From positions 1,116,001 to 1,180,000 of the forward strand of contig OU015322.1 of assembly GCA_907163225.1 (NCBI GenBank): 64,000 nucleotides of DNA, given 5' to 3'. Below, piece by piece: positions 58,431-64,000 of this stretch (positions are counted from its first letter, which is position 1; each line of letters opens with the position of its first letter). The notes under the pieces are model-generated. The model saw only the letters and a list, made by a program, of their open reading frames with translations, made no database searches and was not told the origin of the DNA. This DNA comes from an uncultured Rhodocyclaceae bacterium (lineage in GTDB: Bacteria > Pseudomonadota > Gammaproteobacteria > Burkholderiales > Rhodocyclaceae). The position numbers and the translations under genes are program-made.

Positions 58431-60337
58431 GATTGACCTCCGTGTTCTGTCGCCAGATGCGCCCCGGCATCGTCGCGGCCGGTCATCTGCCGTGCCGCCG
58501 AGAGTGCACGGTCGAGATCGAAGGCTGGCGTGAAGTCCTGCTGCATCATCCGTTTGTCGTAGTAAGGCCGGAATTTGGCGATGGTGTCGAGCACCGGGTT
58601 GCAGGCGGTGTGACCCAGGCCGCAGTGGCTCATTGATTGCAGCAAGGTGTTCAGCTTTTCGATCTCTGCGAAGTCGTAGGGCGAACCGGCCCCCTTGTGC
58701 AGCTTGTCCATCAGGTTCTTGAGCAGCGAGGTACCGACCCGGCACGGCGTGCAGAAGCCGCAGCTTTCGTGCTGGAAGAAATGCACATAATTGCGCGCCA
58801 CTTCGAACATGTCTCGCGACTGGTTGAAGATGGTGAAGGCGCCAGCGGTCGGGATGTCCTCGAAGCCGATGATGCGGTCGAATTCGTCCGCGGCGACGCA
58901 GATGCCGGACGGCCCGCTGACCTGCACGGCCTGCGTGTCGGTGGCGCCGCAATCTTCCAGCACCTGGCGGATGCTGACGCCGAACGGATATTCGTAGATG
59001 CCCGGCCGGGCGCAATCGCCGGACACTGAAAGAAGCTTGGTTCCGGCCGAATGCTTGGTGCCGATGCCGGCGTACCACTCGCCGCCGTTGAGGGCGATGA
59101 GCGCTGCGGCGGCAAAGGTTTCGACGTTGTTGACGATGGTCGGCTGGTCCAGATAGCCGTTGGTGACCGGGAAAGGCGGCCGGTTGCGCGGCGTGCCGCG
59201 CTTGCCTTCCAGCGATTCGATGAGCGCCGATTCCTCGCCACAAACGTAGGCGCCGGCGCCGACGTGAATCTCGATGTCGAAATCCGCCCCCGGCAGGCCG
59301 CAGATGTCCTTGCCCAGCAGATTTTCACGGCGGCGATTGCTCAAGACGGTGTTCAGGTGATCGAGCAGGTAGCGGTATTCGCCGCGCAGATAGACGAAAC
59401 CGCGCGTGGCGCCAATGGCGTAGGCGGCGACCGTCATGCCCTCGAACACCAGGTCGGGGCATTTGGAGAGCAGGACGCGATCCTTGAAGGTGCCCGGCTC
59501 GCCTTCGTCGGCATTGCAGACGACAATGCGCTGATGCCCGGCCTTGAGCGGCGCGTTGCGGCAGGCTTCCCACTTCAGGCCGGTGGTGAAGCCAGCGCCG
59601 CCACGGCCACGCAGGTTGGCGCGCTTGATTTCGTCGAGCGTCGCCGCCGGGCCGCCGATGCCACTGGGCAGCCCTTCGCGCCAGGAGCGCATGTTGGAGG
59701 AATTCAGGCCATCGCTCGGCGCCCGTGCCCGCGCGGCGAGCAAGGCTTCGCCCGGCTTGAAGTCGGCGTTGAGCAGAATGTCGGCCCGGCGGATGTTGTC
59801 CTCGACCTTGAAGAAGGCGGGCGGCCAGTCGGCCAGCGGCACCTTGCTGCGGATCAGTTCGGCGATTTCGTCGATGCGTTCTGCGGTCAACCCGGAAATT
59901 GCGTAATTATTGACCAGCATGCCCGGCCCCTGGTCGGACATGCCGGTGCACGCGGTCTTGCCGACGCTGACCAGGCCGTCCTCCGAGACCTTGCCGCGCT
60001 CGACCCACAGGCTGTTGCACAGGCGCTCCATCAAGACCCGGTTGCCCTGCATACGGTCGGTGATGTTGTCGGAAAACAACACCCGGTATTTGCCACGCGG
60101 CTCGGTGTAGATAAAGGCGTAAAACCCGGCGACACCTTCAATCTTGGTGCGCGGCACGCCAAGCAGAAGCTGCATGCGGTCAATGGCTTCGGGAGGAATC
60201 CAATCGCAGGCCTCCTGGACTTCGCGCAGGATTTGCAACAGGCAGGTTGGGTCGCGTCGATATTGTGAAACTACCCGGTCAACAATCCCGGCCACCGCTT
60301 CGGCGTGCATCTGGTTGAGTCCCACGACAATCTCCAA
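58427..60337 (-). CDS. hoxF: NAD-reducing hydrogenase diaphorase subunit HoxF
   Basis: 636 residues. NuoE-like N-terminal domain (about 1-160) fused to a NuoF-like FMN/NADH domain (NLRGRGGAGFTTGLKWEACR; VCNADEGEPGTFKDR; YVCGEESALIESLEG) and C-terminal [4Fe-4S] motif E-S-C-G-F-C-T-P-C-R with Cys in GHTACNP. In the NuoE part the first cysteine pair expected for a [2Fe-2S] cluster is not evident (VLFSDNITDRM), while later ones remain (KTACTG). This resembles the Ralstonia-type HoxF. First gene of the operon. Confidence 0.92.
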   Translation of the reverse strand: MEIVVGLNQMHAEAVAGIVDRVVSQYRRDPTCLLQILREVQEACDWIPPEAIDRMQLLLGVPRTKIEGVAGFYAFIYTEPRGKYRVLFSDNITDRMQGNRVLMERLCNSLWVERGKVSEDGLVSVGKTACTGMSDQGPGMLVNNYAISGLTAERIDEIAELIRSKVPLADWPPAFFKVEDNIRRADILLNADFKPGEALLAARARAPSDGLNSSNMRSWREGLPSGIGGPAATLDEIKRANLRGRGGAGFTTGLKWEACRNAPLKAGHQRIVVCNADEGEPGTFKDRVLLSKCPDLVFEGMTVAAYAIGATRGFVYLRGEYRYLLDHLNTVLSNRRRENLLGKDICGLPGADFDIEIHVGAGAYVCGEESALIESLEGKRGTPRNRPPFPVTNGYLDQPTIVNNVETFAAAALIALNGGEWYAGIGTKHSAGTKLLSVSGDCARPGIYEYPFGVSIRQVLEDCGATDTQAVQVSGPSGICVAADEFDRIIGFEDIPTAGAFTIFNQSRDMFEVARNYVHFFQHESCGFCTPCRVGTSLLKNLMDKLHKGAGSPYDFAEIEKLNTLLQSMSHCGLGHTACNPVLDTIAKFRPYYDKRMMQQDFTPAFDLDRALSAARQMTGRDDAGAHLATEHGGQS

Positions 60338-60546
60338 AAATTGCCTATGACATCAAAAGACTAGCACCCGAATTACTCGGTTTATTGTCCGAGATCAACA
60401 TCTGCGCATTTGTCACACAAGCGAAAATAGTAATGTGCAACAATGGTGTTGCGTCGCAGCATGAAGTCAAACAGCACAGCAGGCCCATAAGCTGAATTGC
60501 TTGACGCACCGCAACACTCCCTGACCAACATTGGAAGGAAAACAGC

Positions 60547-61353
60547 ATGAACACAATAAATGAGCAATCCCCGGTGCAGGCCGGCAAGCACTTGCCGCTG
60601 GCAGGTAAAAAAGGATTGATTACCGGGGTCGCCAACGACAAGTCAATCGCTTTCGCGGTGGCCAAGGCCATTCGCGAACTGGGCGGCGAAATTGCCCTGA
60701 CTTACCAGAACGACAAGACAGCAAAATACACCCAGCCGCTGGCCGAAGCGCTCGGCGCCAAGCTTTTCCTGAAGCTGGATGTGACCGAAGAAGGCAGCCT
60801 TGAGGCCGCCATCAAGCAGTGCGGCGATGAATTCGGCGAACTCGACTTCGCCATTCACTCGATGGCCTTCTGCAATGGCGACGACCTGCACGGCCGCGTC
60901 ATCGACACCACCGAAGCCGGCTTCGACTCGGCCATGAACATCTCCTGCCACAGCTTCCTGCGCATGGCCAAAGCGGTCGAACCGCTGATGGCCCATGGCG
61001 GCTCACTGATTACCATGTCCTACCTCGGCGCCGAGCGCGTCGTGCGCAACTACGGCGTCATGGGCATCATCAAGGCGGCGCTTGAATCGGCCGTCCGCTA
61101 CATGGCCTACGATCTCGGCCCCAAAGGCATCCGCGTTTTTGCAGTGTCGCCCGGCCCGATCATGACCCGCGCCGCTTCCGGCATCGCTCACTTCGACAAG
61201 CTGCTCGAATCCGACGCCGACAAGGCACCGCTCGGCCGCACCGTGACGATTGACGAAGTCGGCGCCCTGACTGCCTTCCTGTGCACACCGGGTTCATCGG
61301 GCATGACCGGGCAAACGATTTATGTGGATGCTGGCGCCCATATCGTCGCATAA
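60547..61353 (+). CDS. fabI: Enoyl-[acyl-carrier-protein] reductase (NADH)
   Basis: 268 residues of the FabI/SDR family: ITGVANDKSIAFAVAKAI cofactor site, catalytic Tyr169 and Lys176 (Y-G-V-M-G-I-I-K) with Tyr159 (SYLGAE), PGPIMTRAASGI and SSGMTGQTIYVDAG. It catalyses the last step of each fatty-acid elongation cycle. R-N-Y-G-V-M-G-I-I replaces the more common P-N-Y-N-V-M-G-x-A, so it may be a diverged paralogue. A ribosome site GGAAGGA lies upstream. The 209-base gap before it shows no other feature. Confidence 0.9.
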   Translation: MNTINEQSPVQAGKHLPLAGKKGLITGVANDKSIAFAVAKAIRELGGEIALTYQNDKTAKYTQPLAEALGAKLFLKLDVTEEGSLEAAIKQCGDEFGELDFAIHSMAFCNGDDLHGRVIDTTEAGFDSAMNISCHSFLRMAKAVEPLMAHGGSLITMSYLGAERVVRNYGVMGIIKAALESAVRYMAYDLGPKGIRVFAVSPGPIMTRAASGIAHFDKLLESDADKAPLGRTVTIDEVGALTAFLCTPGSSGMTGQTIYVDAGAHIVA

Positions 61354-61420
61354 GGCCTGAGGGCGGGGATTGCGCTCCTTTTAGGCTATTCCCGCCACCA
61401 GAGAGACAACGGCTGGCCCC

Positions 61421-61432
61421 GCGGTCAACCGG
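61421..61432 (-). repeat. Dispersed repeat copy 18
   Basis: One mismatch (CCGGTTGACCGC) on the minus strand, element to 61455, in the gap after fabI. Confidence 0.7.
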
Positions 61433-61501
61433 AAAAAAGAGCAAAATTGCAAATGGGCGGGCCCGACAGCCGGCCGGTTTGAAACGATTTCGGAGAACTC
61501 G

Positions 61502-62077
61502 ATGCCTGACATTGACGGACTACTCCCCGACTCGGTACCGGATCACCCCTTGCTGCGCGGTCGCCTGGAAATTGGCCGTGGCGAAAGCACCATCGTTCTT
61601 GAGGCAGACACGGTCGATGGCCAGGAGCGCGTCTTCAAAGTTTTATCTTCACCCACTGACTACGCCTACTACACCGCCGATGATCGCCCGACTGGCAAGC
61701 ATTTCCCAGTCGTCCATGCCGACCACGGCACTGTCGGCCGTTCCAGTCGCGGATTCCCGTTCCACATCGTCGAAGTCGAGCGACTTTACCCCTTGCCCGG
61801 CCACGGCGATGCGGCCGAAGTGGCGACCAAGCTATCGACGTCGTACTTCGACGCCTGCGTGATGTGGCGCAACCTGGCCCAGGACATGGGGCGCATCGCC
61901 CTGCACCACCTGGTCGTGACGCCGATGGGCTGGAGCGATGCGCTCAGGGAGTCGCTCAAGGCAGTCGAAGATTTCTCCACCGAATACGGCGCCCTGCCCG
62001 ACCTGATCAAGGCCGACAACCTGATGATGCGCAAGGATGGCACCCTGGTATTTTCCGACCCGGTTTTCATGGAATGA
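61502..62077 (+). CDS. Kinase-like fold protein of unknown function
   Basis: 191 residues. A glycine-containing strand (LEIGRGESTIVLEADTVDGQERVFKVLSS) and a late D-N-L-M-M-R-K-D-G-T-L-V-F-S-D-P-V motif recall the ATP loop and the catalytic/metal regions of small protein-kinase-like folds. The classical H-R-D Asp is missing: L-I-K-A-D-N. It is therefore a kinase-like protein of uncertain activity. It is 4 bases upstream of a protein-phosphatase-like gene. Confidence 0.6.
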   Translation: MPDIDGLLPDSVPDHPLLRGRLEIGRGESTIVLEADTVDGQERVFKVLSSPTDYAYYTADDRPTGKHFPVVHADHGTVGRSSRGFPFHIVEVERLYPLPGHGDAAEVATKLSTSYFDACVMWRNLAQDMGRIALHHLVVTPMGWSDALRESLKAVEDFSTEYGALPDLIKADNLMMRKDGTLVFSDPVFME

Positions 62078-62081
62078 AGCG

Positions 62082-62567
62082 ATGACGATCAGCGCGGTCG
62101 AATACACCTCACGTAAACAAGCCGAACAATTGCGCGGCAGCCCCTTCGCGGCGGTCATCTCGATTACCGATCCGACGACGCCGGAAGCCAAACTCGACCC
62201 GCTGTTTCGCCACGTGCAGCGCCTCTCGTTCTTTGACGCAGTGCCGGCTGACGACTATCTGCCGGCGCCACTGCCCGGCCTGTTCGATTACCACATGGCG
62301 GGGCAGATCAGCGCCTTCATCGAAGAGTTGCACAGCGCCCCGGTCGACATGTCCCTGATTGTGCATTGCGAGTACGGCGTCAGCCGCTCGGCGGCGGTTG
62401 CTCTCTTTGCTTCGGCGCTGACCGGGGCGCCGCTCAAGGCAAGGGAATACACCTACGAAGCCAACCAGTGGGTACTCGATCAACTGCTGCAACGCCACCC
62501 GGGCCTGGAGGCGGATGTGCCATCGCCACTGGTCAGCACAGAACGGCGCAATAATCCCCGGCGATGA
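62082..62567 (+). CDS. Dual-specificity-phosphatase-like protein
   Basis: 161 residues. It contains the Cys-based P-loop H-C-E-Y-G-V-S-R-S (Cys96, Arg102) of protein tyrosine/dual-specificity phosphatases, and an upstream Asp region (FFDAVPADDYLP). It could dephosphorylate a protein or nucleotide. With the kinase-like gene before it, it may form a local kinase-phosphatase pair (inference). Start ATG at 62082. Confidence 0.78.
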   Translation: MTISAVEYTSRKQAEQLRGSPFAAVISITDPTTPEAKLDPLFRHVQRLSFFDAVPADDYLPAPLPGLFDYHMAGQISAFIEELHSAPVDMSLIVHCEYGVSRSAAVALFASALTGAPLKAREYTYEANQWVLDQLLQRHPGLEADVPSPLVSTERRNNPRR

Positions 62568-62670
62568 AAAGCCTCGCCACCTCAATCATCCGTCGAGCGC
62601 GCCCCGCCTTGCTTGCTGCATCGCAGCAGCCAAGACTGGCCCCTCGCTTGATGCCACGGAGCACGCACGC

Positions 62671-64000
62671 ATGACCCACGAATCCGAACCGCGCTATCTG
62701 GTCAATCGGACGTACGAAGAAATCCACGTTGGTGACTCGTCCAGCCTCACGCGCACCTTGATGCCCGAAGACGTAAAACTGTTCGCCATCCTCACTGGCG
62801 ACATCAATCCAGCCGTGGTCGACCCGACATTTTCACAAAGCGGCCTGTTCCGCGAAGTGATCGCCCACGGCATGTGGAGCGGCTCGTTGATCTCGACCGT
62901 GCTCGGCACCCAGTTCCCCGGCCCGGGCACCATCCTGATCGACCAGTCGCTGCATTTTGCCCGCCCGGTCACCATCGGCGACAGCATCACGATCACCGTC
63001 ACCGCCAAGCAGAAATTCGACCACAACCAGCACGTCATTTTCGATTGCGTGTGCACCAACCAGGAAGGCCTGCAGGTCGTTCGCGGCTCGGCAGAGGTGC
63101 TGGCTCCGACCGAAAAAGTCTCACGGCTGCAGGAAATGCACATGCCGGAGATTCGCATCGACGACAAGCATGAGCGCTACATTCACCTGCTGGAGCGCGT
63201 CAAAGGGCTGGAGCCGATTCCGACTGCCGTCGCCCACCCCTGCGACCATGAGTCCCTGAAGGGGCCGGTCCAGGCGTTCCAGGCCGGCATCATCGAACCC
63301 ATTCTGGTTGGGCCGGAAAATAAAATTCGTGCCGTTGCCGAGGAGTTCGGCCTCGACCTCTCCGGCATCCGTATCGTCAACGCCGCGCACAGTCACGACT
63401 CGGCAGCCATCGCCGTCTCGTTGGTCCGCACCGGCGACGCCGAGGCACTGATGAAGGGCAGCCTGCACACCGACGAATTGATGGGCGAAGTGGTTGCCCG
63501 CGCCAATGGCCTGCGCACCTCGCGCCGGATCAGCCACGTTTTCCTGATGGACGTGCCGACCTACCATCGTCCGCTGCTGATCACCGACGCCGCGATCAAC
63601 ATCGCGCCGACGCTCGAAGACAAGGCGGACATCATCCGCAACGCCATCGAGCTGGCCCACATCATCGGCATCCCGGAGCCCAAGGTGGCGATTTTGTCGG
63701 CGGTCGAGACGGTCAACCCGAAAATTCAATCAACTTTGGATGCCGCCGCGCTGTGCAAGATGGCTGACCGCGGCCAGATCAAGGGCGGCATCCTCGACGG
63801 CCCGCTCGCCTTCGACAATGCCGTTTCCCTCGTCGCTGCCAAGACCAAGGGGATCAAGTCGGCGGTCGCCGGCCATGCCGAAATCCTCGTCGTTCCCGAC
63901 CTCGAATCCGGCAACATGATCGCCAAGCAGCTCGAATATCTGGCCAACGCACTGACCGCCGGCATCGTGCTCGGCACCAAGGTGCCCATCGTGCTGACCA
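62671..64000 (+). CDS. MaoC-phosphate acetyl/butyryltransferase fusion (partial, runs off the end)
   Basis: At least 443 residues. N-terminal MaoC hot-dog domain (TYEEIHVGDSSSLTRTLMPEDVKLFAILTGDINPAVVD; REVIAHGMWSGSLISTVLGTQFPGPG) followed by a phosphate acetyl/butyryltransferase domain (PTAVAHPCDHESLKGPVQAFQAGIIEPILVGP; AILSAVETVNPKIQSTLDAAALCKMADRG). It would hydrate enoyl-CoA and convert acyl-CoA to acyl phosphate, linking PHB/acetate metabolism; acetate kinase would normally follow. The open frame continues past the window. The V-E-T-V-N-P-K motif is natural to the family, not a dispersed repeat. Confidence 0.88.
   Translation, partial: MTHESEPRYLVNRTYEEIHVGDSSSLTRTLMPEDVKLFAILTGDINPAVVDPTFSQSGLFREVIAHGMWSGSLISTVLGTQFPGPGTILIDQSLHFARPVTIGDSITITVTAKQKFDHNQHVIFDCVCTNQEGLQVVRGSAEVLAPTEKVSRLQEMHMPEIRIDDKHERYIHLLERVKGLEPIPTAVAHPCDHESLKGPVQAFQAGIIEPILVGPENKIRAVAEEFGLDLSGIRIVNAAHSHDSAAIAVSLVRTGDAEALMKGSLHTDELMGEVVARANGLRTSRRISHVFLMDVPTYHRPLLITDAAINIAPTLEDKADIIRNAIELAHIIGIPEPKVAILSAVETVNPKIQSTLDAAALCKMADRGQIKGGILDGPLAFDNAVSLVAAKTKGIKSAVAGHAEILVVPDLESGNMIAKQLEYLANALTAGIVLGTKVPIVLT

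Noticed and set aside
59885..59896. GCGGTCAACCCG inside hoxF resembling the dispersed repeat
   Set aside because: It lacks the flanking T-rich half, and the encoded residues fit the normal NuoE-like domain; probably chance or natural codon use.
63714..63725. ACGGTCAACCCG in the phosphotransacetylase region
   Set aside because: It encodes the V-E-T-V-N-P-K motif that is conserved in the enzyme family, so the match is not a repeat insertion.

Overview
The window looks like the chromosome of a Rhodocyclales-type betaproteobacterium (Dechloromonas/Azonexus-like). This is inferred from protein character: class I PHB synthase, a Ralstonia-type NAD-reducing [NiFe] hydrogenase, sigma-54-controlled quinoprotein alcohol oxidation and many periplasmic c-type cytochromes. 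No rRNA, tRNA or CRISPR array was found. Most genes are GC-rich; a short stretch at 41.7-42.3 kb is clearly AT-rich.

Region 1 (0.6-32 kb) is a large periplasmic alcohol-oxidation locus. Two PQQ alcohol dehydrogenases differ at the metal-selecting position: the one at 9.4 kb has a W-D-F-D-G motif (lanthanide type), the one at 14.2 kb has W-D-F-S-G (calcium type). Around them lie a fused SoxYZ-like carrier, a quinoprotein-relay zinc hydrolase, a dedicated TonB and TonB-dependent receptor, two histidine kinase/LuxR-regulator pairs, several class I cytochromes c, a periplasmic substrate-binding protein, a YVTN beta-propeller, cytochrome b561, an NAD aldehyde dehydrogenase and an AcoR-like sigma-54 activator. 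Five near-consensus -24/-12 promoters connect four transcription units and probably the activator gene itself. The 0.6-9.0 kb operon is tightly packed, most of its genes overlapping by 4 bases.

Region 2 (11.4-13, 19.5-22.5, 25.5-26.8 kb) holds accessory inserts in that locus: a HipBA module, a cas4 remnant with a ParE-type toxin-antitoxin pair, a secreted RCC1-repeat protein, a cold-shock/DUF1294 protein and a glutaredoxin-like protein.

Region 3 (32-40.3 kb): a glycerophosphodiesterase fragment, a probable NO/O2-response set (SirB2, NnrS-like, DUF2249, hemerythrin, ODP-type diiron protein, truncated chemoreceptor-like protein), PHB synthase, a beta-CASP hydrolase and a universal stress protein.

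Region 4 (40.3-44.5 kb) is a small genomic island bounded by a 202-bp direct duplication of the 3' end of a host gene. It contains a RAYT transposase with 18-bp inverted ends, two orphan genes and an N-terminally short type I secretion ATPase.

Region 5 (44.3-55 kb): a secreted protein of unknown function, an HlyD-RbbA-YhhJ ABC exporter operon, a VAO-type flavoprotein, a DUF302 protein and a giant TonB/TolA-like protein with a 35-residue coiled-coil repeat. Region 6 (55-60.3 kb) is hoxFUYHW. Region 7 (60.5-64 kb): fabI, a kinase-like protein, a dual-specificity-phosphatase-like protein and a MaoC-phosphotransacetylase fusion running off the end.

A short dispersed repeat with core CCGGTTGACCGT occurs at least 18 times (10 exact), in both orientations, between and inside genes. 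Two further elements share an 82%-identical core enclosed by unrelated but self-complementary arms.
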